A DNA stretch of 64,000 nt, taken from assembly GCA_039707465.1 (NCBI GenBank), contig CM077645.1, forward strand, positions 62,958,850-63,022,849, in the 5' to 3' direction. Positions within the stretch are counted from its first letter, which is position 1; each line of letters starts with the position of its first letter. Of the stretch, positions 20,601-30,429 are shown in pieces. Below the pieces are notes generated by a model. It had not been told where the DNA came from and did no database searches. It was given only the letters and a program-made list of their open reading frames with translations. Position numbers and translations under genes: made by a program. The stretch is from Rhabdophis nuchalis (lineage: Eukaryota; Chordata; Lepidosauria; Squamata; Natricidae).

Positions 20601-20800
20601 AATCTTTATTGTCATTGTAATAATATTGTAATAAAATTACAATGAAATTGGTTTGAGCACCGTGCCAACACCTGCACCAGGTGGAATACAGACAGCACTG
20701 ACAGCCACAACAGGAATCTCTCCAGGCAAACAAAAAGGCTGACAAATGACAGTTGAAACAAAATGGCCGACAAATGACAGTTGAAAAGGATCAATTGTCC
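20601..20800 (-). mobile_element. LINE 3' UTR and tail
   Basis: On the minus strand the sequence reads 'gtgctcaaaccaatttcattg...aatgacaataaagatt', the usual end of jockey-superclade LINEs of the L2/Rex type. A 28-bp unit is duplicated in tandem at 20731-20758 and 20759-20786 (two mismatches), right next to the COBL-like segment. Confidence 0.7.
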
Positions 20801-20814
20801 TTTATCTTTTATTA

Positions 20815-21322
20815 TCCATTTCTTCAAATCTGTTTGGCATTTTAGGAGTTGGTGGAAGAGGAGCACGTCTCTTTTTCTTTTTTATTTCTTGTTGCAATGA
20901 ACTTTGAGGAATCGCACTTGGCATTTTTTTCTTCTCTCTCAGCTTTCCCAACAGAAAAGGATGGAATCACTGGCAGGGGTGGTGCTCTTCGCTTCCTCAT
21001 TTCAACTCCCGCAGTTGCCCCCTGTACATTCCCAAGAGACAATGATGGTGCCACCGCTACAGAACACAAACCTCGTGAAGAATCTGCAATCATTGTTTCA
21101 TCAAGGCCCCGTTTACAATACAACATGGGTTTTAAAAATTCTCCACTACCCAGATCTAGGCTTCTTCTTGAGGATTTCTCTGCCTGAAACTTGTTTTTCT
21201 TACTTGTCCTAAAAAATCCTAGTAATCCTTTTTTTTCTTTAACTGATGTGTCACAATCAGTTGATATGTTTGCTTCTCTATAATTCACAGTAGGTTCAGA
21301 GGGAGTTTTTGCTGGAAAAGTC
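20815..21322 (-). pseudogene. COBL-family-like coding segment inside a LINE 3' region
   Basis: On the minus strand one frame is open from 21450 to 20842. Its part from about residue 45 onward looks like cellular protein, not LINE: 'KEKKGLLGFFRTSKKNK' (71-87), 'APSLSLGN' (134-141) and 'MRKRRAPPLP' (151-160; KRRAP codons 20994-20980). After an apparent one-base slip in an A-run near 20935, the next frame gives a second basic-proline motif, 'KKKKRRAPLPPTPKMPN' (about 20885-20835). Two KKRRAP motifs plus a basic GLLGFF block are characteristic of cordon-bleu proteins (COBL/COBLL1), actin and syndapin-binding regulators. The segment lies between the LINE ORF end (21387) and the LINE tail, same strand, with no intron visible. 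It is broken and most likely a captured or retrocopied piece. Identification is from motif memory only. Confidence 0.55.
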
Positions 21323-21386
21323 TGCTGTGACACCAGGAGCTCAAAGCCGCTGCGCCTAAACGCGCCGCCATCTTGAGATATTGCTG
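21323..21386 (-). other. GC-rich block with 'aagatggcggcgc' between LINE ORF and COBL-like segment
   Basis: On the minus strand, just after the LINE stop (21389-21387), the sequence contains an ATG in 'aagatggcggcgc' (ATG at 21371-21369) followed by a short frame beginning MAARLGAAALSSW. Its base composition differs from both neighbours. It resembles a housekeeping-gene start region or YY1-type motif. Whether it belongs to the LINE, to the captured cDNA or to a third source is unresolved. Confidence 0.35.
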
Positions 21387-22037
21387 TTACGTTGCATTCA
21401 GCAGTCTGACAGCCCATGGATAAAAGCTGTTCTTCAGCCTGTTCATACAACTGACTATGCTTCTATATTTCCTACTAATGATAGGAGGATAAATAAGTGC
21501 TGAACAGGGTGTGAGTCGTCCCTGAGGATTTTCCTCACTTTTCTAAGGCAGCGAGTCCTAGAGATTTCATCTAGTGATGTCAGGGAACAGCCCATGATAT
21601 TTTGTCCCATGCTTATCACCCTCTGTAATGTATTTCTATCCATGGTTGTCAAGCCAACATACCATATCGTAACGCAATAAGTGAGGATGATTTCTATTGT
21701 AGACCAGTAAAAGGAGGTCATCAGTTGTTGTTCCACCTTGTTCTTCCGCAAGACTCTAAGGAAGTGGAGTCTCTGTTCCTGGTCACCTGGGTTGTATTGT
21801 TTCTCCAGGTGAGATTTTCACTAAGATAGACTCCCAGGAATTTGAAAGCTTTCTCCATACATCCCCCTCAATGTAAAGTGGGGCAGGTTCCTTTTTCTTC
21901 TTCCGGAAGTCTAACATCATCTCCTTTGCCTTGCTGATGTTCAGCTGCAGGTTGTTTTCTAAGCACCATGTGGATAATTTTTTTATCTCCACGCTGTATG
22001 CTGCTTCATCTCCACCTAAAAACCATCTTCCTACCAT
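21387..22037 (-). pseudogene. LINE reverse transcriptase C-terminus (Rex1/Babar- or L2-like)
   Basis: The minus strand gives 'LSTWCLENNLQLNISKAKEM' followed by 'MLDFRKKKKEPAPLYIEG' (about 21985-21870). After a frame break come 'FYWSTIEIILTYCVTIWY' (about 21715-21660), 'LQRVISMGQNIMG', 'TRCLRKVRKILRDDSHPVQH' and, after a further shift, 'NRLKNSFYPWAVRLLNAT' to a TAA at 21389-21387. This is the conserved end of fish/reptile jockey-group LINEs. The YADD region and everything upstream are missing. Confidence 0.8.
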
Positions 22038-22039
22038 AT

Positions 22040-25000
22040 TCTGATCTTTTTGTATTCACTTATAAAAGCCGATAATTAGGAAAGCGTCTTTGATGGTCAG
22101 AAGCAGTGCACTATTTCTGTAGGCATGGTGTGGATGAATCACTAGCAACACTAATCTTGTAAGAGTGTTAAAGGTCTCCTGAGACGGTAAGAGAAGATGC
22201 TAAATCTACCCAGTATTACACTTTTCTCCACTAATCCTACAAAATTAATGTTAATTTTTCATGAAAAGGGGGTTAATTACACATTTATTTCTGATTCAGG
22301 CATATTAGCTTACTTTAGCAAAACAGCACTGAATATTTCTCTATAGAAAGTGATATTGTTCCACTTCAGTATTTGATAAAATACGTCTAACAGCTGGGAA
22401 AAAGTGGACTCCATTATGAACATTATCTTAAATTGTAATACAGTGTAAATATATTTTGACCATTTGGGACTTAAACATTGTTTTACACTCAACTACCTCA
22501 TGTTTCCTCCACGTTCCCTTAACAATAGTTTTAAAGAGTTCTATGCCTACCAAACCTGATCCAAGACTTTCTTTTGGCTGGATATTATTAAAGTAACAAC
22601 TTGTATAATAAAACATTGTCCTTTCCTTAAATATGTTACAGTAATTAAGTGAGAATAACGAGGCAACTTTGCAAAACACCACTCACAGTTTGAATGATTT
22701 ATGACATAACTACACATTTTAATATCATTTTTGCATTTTATTGGTTATAGTGAATACATTGGTTTGCATTATTTAAGAAAACATGCTTAGGAACTGCAGA
22801 AGCATGAAACAGATCTAATAGTCTGAATATGAACATTTCCCAGTAGCATTTTATGGGGTCACTCAGCCACTGCTGTGGCGATATGAAGCCTGTTTTCATT
22901 TGTGACATACTGCCACAGCAGTAGCTAGGTGATACTATAAATTCTACTGTGGAAATGCTTTAAGCCAGATCAGTTTTCATATGGTAGAAATAAGCAGCAT
23001 CCCAAATTTTCAAGGGAGATTGCTGTGAATTTCATTCCACATAGGCATCAGGAAGGGCATCTGGCAAGTAAATGCTTGCTCCACCCAGTTGTGCTGACTT
23101 TACCCCAAATTAAGGGAATACAGGATCATAAAAACAAATTAGAATCATAGAACCTAGTCGATCTACAGAATAAAAGGAAGAGTATCTTGTCTTCATCCCA
23201 AAGTATTCAATAAGCAAAATAAAATAAATGTATCTTAGTGGTACTTAGTTTATCTACTTATTTAGCTATTTTACGCAGGGTCCAAGCCTAATAGAAGCTT
23301 ATCAAAATATAACAACTACAATAAAACTCAAGGTATCAATTAAAACCACAAAAAAACAGATGCTTCAGTTTGTAAAACTCTAAAAGGCCTCATTCTGCTC
23401 TAAACTCATCCTTAAACTATAAAAGGGAGAAGGGTGAGATAATGCCAGCAGCAAATCATTTAAGATGGGATATACCAAAATAATAACCTGCAAAAGATCT
23501 AAAACGTGAATGGGGGAAGACTTGTAGGTGATAACAGCAAACACTCCAAATGACTGTGTCTACTTGTGGTCATGAAAGTTTTAGCAATGAAATTCATAAG
23601 AACCAACGGTGGTTCTTTAGAGACCTAGTTAGAAATTAGCACTGTTAATCTCTCCCCATATACAAACACATAATTTCATGCTTAATTTACTCAGTTTGGT
23701 TTGACCTGGCTGACCACTTTTTCCACCTGTTTTCTTTTGAGCTATAACTTGGATTTTGATGTTATCTCATTATATCACCTATCCTATGGTGACAGATGAA
23801 TCTCTTCCCAATCCCCTAAATTAAACTACCTACTCTTTTTGTTAGGGTTGATCATTTGCTCTGTAATTACACACGCACTATTGGAAGCAGTGATATTAAT
23901 GTTTTTACATTGAGCCACTGATTTGTGGGTTTAGAAACGTACATTAGAATATATGTTAAATATAGGTGGCATTTTGAGAAGATCTAGCAACGAGACTACT
24001 AGCATTCATAGATGCTTTATTTTGTAGCTATGACTATTGTTTGAAATAAAATATTAGTAATATAATAAAAAATGGAAAATAAAAGCATTGCAGTGCTATT
24101 TTTCAGCTAGGAAGCTGATAGAGGAGCTGTGCCTAATATAACATTGCACACTTTCTTCTAGCAAAGTTTTAAATTCTACAGTTTTTCACTCTCAATAAAA
24201 TGAATCCAGTTCCATTCAAGACATAACGAATTTCCTGTGATCAAATGTAATATCCAACCTAGAAAAAAGCTATTAATTCATTTGCTGCACCACCCAACAG
24301 CTTTCAAACTATTCTTCATCTTAATAGCTAATGCATTTTAATTTTTTGAAAAACATTTGTTTTTGTCTCAATTTTGATTTTGTGGTACATTGTGCACCAC
24401 TTCCTTCTTAGAGGCACCAAAATGAAATGAAATATATATTTGTTTTAGCAATCTGAAATTAAACAAATAGGTTTAATTTAAGAAAGTGTCTGTAGCTGAG
24501 GACAGGCAAACAAATGAGTTATATTGTCTTCCTCTGTTCTATTACTTGGCCAATAAGTGTTAATCTCTTAATGGAATGCCAACATAAAACACTATAATAG
24601 ATTATCAAAAGTGACTACTCAGAACCATAAAGTATTCATTTAAAAGGTCATGCAATAGTGATAGTGTAAACTGAAGTTGAAAAATATTCATGTAAAATTT
24701 TGATACGATTTTAAATTATTTATCTGTACAAATATTTAAAGCAAAAAATATTCTTAAAACTTGGAGGGATACATCCTTCACAAATATTCACATATTCTTT
24801 CTGTAAATTGGTTTGAAAACATAATTATCGGTATTTAAATTCAAGTTTTAATTCTTTTGTTAGTCAAATGCAATAAAAATAATGCGTAGATGAATCTTCT
24901 GAAGCATCAGCCATATTTCCTGGACAACTTAGTGGCAGCTCATAATTTACTGAGTAACCAGTACATTTCCTCTCTTGTAAGTCAAAAAGCCTATATGAAG

Positions 25001-25255
25001 GACAGTTATATTTTATGTGTTAGATTTATATTTTGCCGTTCCTTCAGAAGCTCAAGGTTCTTCCTTTTCTAATATTTTCCCTTCAACAACTCTGTAGCTT
25101 AGCCTAAAGAAAAGTCATTGGCCCAGTCGGGTATGAACCAATCTCCCCCCAAAATAGTCCATTAATAATACATACTAAGTAGAAGAAGCTACATCTAATC
25201 ATTTAATGAACATAATTCACGTTTTCCCCAGCATGTGATTAATCCATAACAACTT
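22040..25255. other. Long stretch with little recognisable content
   Basis: Two weak signals only. About 23038-23115 ('catcaggaagggcatctggc...caccccaaattaaggg...') resembles the 3' part of BovB-mobilised squamate SINEs. About 23240-23460 may be a decayed L2/CR1-type 3' end in reverse. The remainder is AT-rich, without credible frames, RNA genes or terminal repeats. Confidence 0.45.
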
Positions 25256-25261
25256 TTATTT

Positions 25262-25545
25262 TAACTACAGCAATTATTTTTATCATAATTTTATTAAAAG
25301 TTTCAAGTACAATCATAAAAGGTAATACAAATTAAAAAAGAAAACAATAAACAAAAGCGGAAGAATAAGAAAACCCTCGTTACAAGTTTCACAATCTCTT
25401 TACTCCTTCTTAATTAACAAGTATAAAATTCTTCATCTCATAATTCAACTTTTAACTATAGGCAAATGCAACGTAATCTTTTCCAATTCAGGTCTCAGCA
25501 AAAAATCCAAACAGAGGCCTAAACTAGTATTCTCCCCCCCCTTTA
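25262..25545 (-). mobile_element. Possible L1-type 3' UTR
   Basis: 'attttattaaaagtttcaagt' followed by A-rich sequence reads, on the minus strand, like an L1 3' end with an 'aacttttaataaaat' tail. No coding end was recognised. The sequence after the DNA transposons, from about 26036, may continue it. Confidence 0.35.
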
Positions 25546-25553
25546 AACTCTTA

Positions 25554-25806
25554 CCCTGTTTCCCTGAAAATAAGACCTCCCCAGATAATAAATCCAATCA
25601 GGCTTTTGAGTGCATGCACTAAAGTAAGCCCTCTCCAAAAATAAGCCCTCCCTAAAATAGTGCAACACAGCAGCAGCCATGAGGTTATACTACACTCGCC
25701 ACCTCCTGCACCTGAAAATAATAAGACCTCCTCCAAAATAAGGCCAATCACTTATTTTGGAGGTCAAAAGAAAATAAGACCCTGTCTTATTTTCGAGGAA
25801 ACATGG
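25554..25806. mobile_element. Mariner-superfamily MITE, TIR 'ccctgtttccctgaaaataag'
   Basis: The left end 'ccctgtttccctgaaaataa' and right end 'ttattttcgaggaaacatgg' are inverted, and both are flanked by TA (25552-25553, 25807-25808). Internal copies of 'aaaataagacctcc' show partial subterminal repeats. Non-coding. TA duplication and terminal type point to Tc1/mariner. Confidence 0.8.
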
Positions 25807-25859
25807 TAGCTGTGAGCAAGTCCATTTAGAAAGTATAAAGTTGTTCAGGTGTCTTAGTG

Positions 25860-26027
25860 CATTTTATGAACTGGCACCAGTCCTCAACATGCCAAAAACT
25901 GGGCCGTGCAAACAAGTGACGCCCATTCAAGGGATCCAGGCAGCACACAAAACCACACACACCCTGTCCGCAGAAAAACCTCTCTCCACAGAGCCGGTCC
26001 CTGATGCCCAAAAGGTTGGGGCCGTTG
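25860..26027 (-). mobile_element. hAT element of the 'cagtggtccccaacctttt' type
   Basis: The right end 'aaaaggttggggccgttg' is the inverse of the common hAT terminus. The flanks TCTTAGTG (25852-25859) and TCCTAGCG (26028-26035) match at 6 of 8. Internal 'gagccggtccctgatgcc' supports the family. The left terminus has diverged. It starts about 50 bp after the mariner MITE. Confidence 0.6.
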
Positions 26028-26588
26028 TCCTAGCGTGAACAAACTTTTTTAAAGTTTAGCATGAGAAAAAAAGACAATTTCTCCTTTAAACATCGTAAGC
26101 TCACAATTATAACTTACCTTAAATAGAAAGACAATTAGGTAGAAAGCTAATTGAAATGCTAACAAATATATCAATTAACTCTAGAAAAAAGGCTTAAACA
26201 CCACATTAATTATAAGCAAATTCAATACACTACATTCGTCCATTCCAGATCCTAGCAAATCTATAGAGTATCATTCCAAATAACAATATGTACTATTCAA
26301 ATAAAGAGGGATTTAACAACAGCAATTCTTCTGTACGTTACAGTCCTAGTAATAATCATTGTTCATTTTTCATGTTAGAAATCAGGCAGGTGAAGGAGAA
26401 AAGGATTTCTCAAACACATTAAAAAAGCAAGGATCAAGAAAATAAAGTTAACACTGGACCTATAAACCATCTTCCCCTTAACTATTTTGCTTGTACTTTT
26501 CTTTTGAACATGAAAGTACAGTAGAACAGATGACTCATTATGGAATCTACTGTAGAAAGAACCATCTTTTCAAGAAACATCTTTAGTA

Positions 26589-26736
26589 CAACAGTTCCCA
26601 ATATTTCCAGGTCCACAGGCTGGCAGCTGTGGCGACATGGCGGAAAGAGGAAGGTTTTGAATATGCACCGGTCACTTGTGTGGCGAGTTCCCAATGGGTT
26701 CCCAATGGGCCTCAGATTAGGGATTAGAGACTGCTG
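26589..26736. mobile_element. hAT MITE, 148 bp
   Basis: Perfect CTTTAGTA duplications (26581-26588 and 26737-26744) enclose an element with ends 'caacagttccc' and 'agagactgctg'. An internal 'gttcccaatgg' unit is duplicated (about 26687-26710). Confidence 0.8.
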
Positions 26737-26779
26737 CTTTAGTACACATAAGAAAAATAAATTGCAAATATTTATGGTA

Positions 26780-27085
26780 CAGGTAGTCCTCAATTTACAA
26801 CAAATGAGCAATGGAGCAATGAGTCCACTTCTTAACGATGGAGATTTTGGGCTCATTTGTCATTGTAGCTACCTTGAGGACTACCTGTCCCCACCACATG
26901 ACTCCAGGATACTGCAACCAGGATAAATACATGCCGGTTGCCAACCATCCAAATTTTGATTATGGAATCAAGAAGATCCTGCAATGGTCATGTGAAAAAA
27001 TGACGTACGTCATTCTTTAAAGTGCTGTTGTACCTGAACAGTCAGTTACTAAACAAATGATTGTAAATCGAGGACAACAATCATA
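26780..27085. mobile_element. 'caggtagtcctcgacttac' family, rearranged copy
   Basis: A perfect 14-bp inverted pair, 'caggtagtcctcaa' (26780-26793) and 'ttgaggactacctg' (26874-26887), encloses about 80 bp. The family body continues to about 27085 ('aaattttgatta...', 'tgattgtaaatcgaggacaac'). It looks like an internally deleted copy joined to part of another. Confidence 0.6.
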
Positions 27086-27099
27086 AAGTATCAAGTAAT

Positions 27100-28063
27100 C
27101 ATGGCTCAATTCACAAACTGCTTGATCTAGGTATCACTAGATAATAGAAAATAATTTTGTTTTATGGAACTAAAGAGTTTGGAATCACACAACAGCACAA
27201 AGAAATATTCAGAAAGAAGAATCAACTCAGTAGAGATGTGCAGTGCTTTGGAAATAATTTGGAATGTGCAAAGGAGCATAAACATTGCAAATACATGCAA
27301 CTTTATATATTGGGTTACAGGCACATGGTACCTCTGCATTCCAATATGCTTCAAATCACATTTTACAAATTACTTCTGAAGAATGCACAGCCTACTACTC
27401 AGTACAAATCAGGGCCTATGGGATATAAGAGTAGCATATATCTTGCAGCCATAATAATAAACTCTCTAACCACACCATTAAAAAATGACCAAGAATAGCA
27501 ACCCATTTTTAATACTACGAACATAGGAATATGTTTCAAAATATTCTTCTGACTATACCATCTTTGTGACCTTTTATTATATTCTCCTAAACAGATATCA
27601 TAGAATGCTATTCCATAAAGCACTTTTCATAGCTTATTTTTAATTAGAAATTTTCATTTTCAAAATCCATAGCATGGGTAGAGGAAAGATTATGGGGAAG
27701 GGGAAGCGATGTTGATGTATAGAAAGTGCAGGAGATAATATGAAAAGGGAATTAGACCACTGTTAACAAATACACCAATATCTCTATTGTAGATTGACAA
27801 ATATTAAATAATTTGCTATTCAGCACCATGCATAATAGTACCTTCAAAACATTATTATGTATGTGGTACCAGTAAAATAATAAATACTCATTTGTGCAGA
27901 TTTTTCTCTTTGATTCTACTTATTTGCCTTAGGAAAATAATCAGATTAGGATCAGAAGCTCCCAAAATTTGGCATGGTCTGGCAGAGAACTATTCTGTAT
28001 CCTGATACTTATTCTCTAGGACACATTTGTCTGACAAGTACAAGCAGAAGTTTGGAAAGCATA
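27100..28063. other. Stretch without recognised content
   Basis: Overlapping frames at 27127-27498 on both strands lack family resemblance. No element ends found. Confidence 0.5.
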
Positions 28064-28071
28064 CACTAACC

Positions 28072-28366
28072 TAGTGATGGCTACACTTCTTGTTGTCGCG
28101 TCCCCCCGCTGCACCCATAATGAAATGCGCATGTGACCCTCCCCCCATGTGTCCCTTCCCATGGATGCCCTGCACTCAGGTGGGTGCACGGCCCTGGAAG
28201 CCAAAAAGGAGTCCCCTGCATGCGCGGCAGAGACCCGAAGACCAGCTGGCCGGCAGGAGTGCACGTGCATGCATAGTGGAGCTGGGCTGGGGCAACAGCT
28301 GGCATGCCTGCAGAAAGGGCTCTGTGTGCCATTTGTGGCACACATGCCATAGATTCGCCATCACGG
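28072..28366. mobile_element. hAT element, 'cagtgatggcgaacc' family
   Basis: The ends are 'tagtgatggctac' and 'gattcgccatcacgg'. The flanks CACTAACC (28064-28071) and CACTTAGC (28367-28374) match at 6 of 8. The right half, 'cacacatgccatagattcgcc', matches 29640-30011 and 48916-49286. The overlapping 60-115 codon frames here are not genes. Confidence 0.75.
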
Positions 28367-29186
28367 CACTTAGCTATAGATTTTTTTAAAAAATTGGGGG
28401 ACACATTTTTCCATATATCTCCTAACATTTGGATAATTACAGAATATTTAATAAATATAGCATGTACATGTGCTGAGACTAAGTTACTATATAAAATTGA
28501 ACAGGATGAGATTCCTGCAATTTACACTTTTATTTCTATGTAGATGAATCCAAGATATTCTTACTAGAAAGCGAGGTTGGCTTTTTTTCTCTCTCAAGAT
28601 GTTTTCTGCTCTTTACAATTCAACCGCTTTTAAATATCTGATTGTTGAATTGGTTCTGTCACAATGTTATCCTGAAATCCACCACTTGCTTTGTCTTCCT
28701 TCTCATATTTGCAAAATAGTTTGAGGGGAAAAAAGAGAAGAGACATACTGCAACTATGAAAATATCTATTTTGTGCCAATCATCCTGTATGATATAATCT
28801 TAGTTTATACAGTATCAATTGCTGCCATGTTGCTATATCCAGAGCTTTCTTTTTTTTTAAGACAATGCATGCCCATTTAATGTAATTCATTTTATATGGT
28901 CAGTTATTGTTTCTGATCAAATTTTAACTGATGTTTCAGGCACTAACATCTTGAACAAAGCTTTTACAGATGTTTGTGGTGTGTAAAACTTCACCACTAT
29001 ATTATTAAAAAAAATCTAAGCATTCTATCTACACCAGTAGTTATCAGGCACATTTCACATACATACAAAGTTGACAACAGAAAACCAATTTTGGGGATAA
29101 AAAAATACTTAAATATTTCCATTGCCCTTCTGGCAGACATTTAAGTCTATCCCTATCATGTATTTTCAGGTAGAATCTTTAACTTA

Positions 29187-29265
29187 ACTTTAACTTTAAT
29201 TTCATTTCTATACCGCCCTATCTCCCGACATGGGACTCAGGGCAGTATAGATTAAAAGATTCTAT
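29187..29265 (-). mobile_element. L2 3' tail
   Basis: 'taactttaactttaatttc...taccgccctatctcccgac...gactcagggcag' is the reverse complement of the L2 3' end at 5045-5133. It is truncated to under 80 bp. Confidence 0.75.
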
Positions 29266-29289
29266 TTGGATTAATCCAAATATTGACTA

Positions 29290-29631
29290 GTAGCCAGATA
29301 GGAGAGTGGTTAGAGTGCTGCCTTTGATGCGGGAGATTAGCCTTGCACCAAAACAATAGTTTAGCTTTATCTCACGACAGGCTATAATTTGATATTCAAT
29401 GAAATATGGTCAGCAATGTGTGTTGCCAGGTACTTCGATAAAATCATGGCATGGGGTCTGAAAATTGGCTAGTTCCTATCTTACCAGACCAGGTCCTTGG
29501 GCAAAGACACACTAACATTTCATCTGCCTACATCAGATATGAGTGACACATATCTACGTCTCACATATCTGTGTCACAGATATGAGACTGATACATACTG
29601 TATCTGAGAGAGTCATACTGGCTCATACATC
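29290..29631 (+). repeat. Member of an unnamed repeat family (copy 1)
   Basis: It shares 'cagcaatgtgtg(t/c)tgccagg' (29411), 'ataaaatcatggca', 'cctatcttaccag' and 'gagagtcat..tggctcatac' with 51950-52190, although the tRNA-like block 'agagtggttagagtgctg' (about 29301) sits on the other side of the shared core. It is probably a tRNA-headed SINE in decay. Confidence 0.5.
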
Positions 29632-29639
29632 ACCTAGAT

Positions 29640-30011
29640 CAGTGATGGCTAACCTTTTTTGGCTCGCGTGCCAAAAGTGAGGAGGGCGCAGGGGGGTTGT
29701 AAATGGGCGTGCTACATCCATAATGCTATGTGCATGACCCCCTGCTTTTGGTGCACTTTTTTCACCCTCCCCAGGCTCCAGAGACTTTCTAAGAGCCTGG
29801 GGAGGGTAAAAACAGCGTCCCCCTCCACCTCCAGAGGCTTCAGGAGCTTCCCTGAAGCCTCCAAAGAGCAAAAAACAGCTTCAAAAGAAGCCCTAAGTCA
29901 TCTGGCAGTGCACACATGTGCGTTGGAGCTGACAGGGCAACACCTCGCGTGCCCTAAGAAATGGTTCCACGTGCCACCTTTGGCACCCGTGCCATAGGTT
30001 CGCCATCATGG
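29640..30011. mobile_element. hAT element, 'cagtgatggcgaacc' family, 372 bp
   Basis: Perfect ACCTAGAT duplications (29632-29639 and 30012-30019) and ends 'cagtgatggctaacc' / 'ggttcgccatcatgg'. It is closely related over its full length to 48916-49286. The interior contains an inverted pair around 'ccccaggctcc...gagcctgggg' (about 29770-29815). Confidence 0.92.
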
Positions 30012-30087
30012 ACCTAGATTAATAAAGTCCACGCCATACGTTGGAGAACAAGGAAAATCTGATGATAAGTGGGTTACTGGAACAAGA

Positions 30088-30225
30088 TAATAGGTTTAGG
30101 TTTAGGTTTATTGGTTTTTTATACCGCCCTATTCCTGAAGGACTCGGGGCGGTGTACAGCCAAAATAAAAAACAAATATATAAAAGTTAGAAAAAGCTAT
30201 TAAAAGGCATAATAGAACCTGAAAT
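30088..30225 (-). mobile_element. L2 3' end
   Basis: 'tttaggtttaggtttattgg' followed by 'ataccgccctattcctgaaggactcggggcggtgtacagcc' in diverged blocks is the reverse of the L2 3' end at 57655-57735. The (CCTAAA)n-like tail is the element's own. Confidence 0.82.
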
Positions 30226-30429
30226 TGATGGAATGCTTCTTCATTAATAGATATAATGATGAGGGATATTTAAATGTATGAGGTAACTATGGAAGGGCAT
30301 AAGACTTACATCCACAAAAACTGAGAAATGACTAGTTATCCAAATAATTCAATATAATGAAGATAAAAGTTCTCTCACAATTTGAAATAGCCCAACTTTA
30401 AATCCCAGGTTCAAGAAGATCTGAAAAAA

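Noticed and set aside
22868..22928. Inverted pair 'actgctgtggc' / 'gccacagcagt'
   Set aside because: Only 11 bp, with no terminal duplication or wider symmetry found.
26540..26926. 128-codon plus-strand frame with an overlapping 124-codon minus frame
   Set aside because: It spans a hAT MITE and part of another DNA transposon, so it cannot be a single gene product.
28016..28428. Cluster of 60-115 codon frames on both strands
   Set aside because: They coincide with a GC-richer hAT element; frames on both strands are expected from composition.
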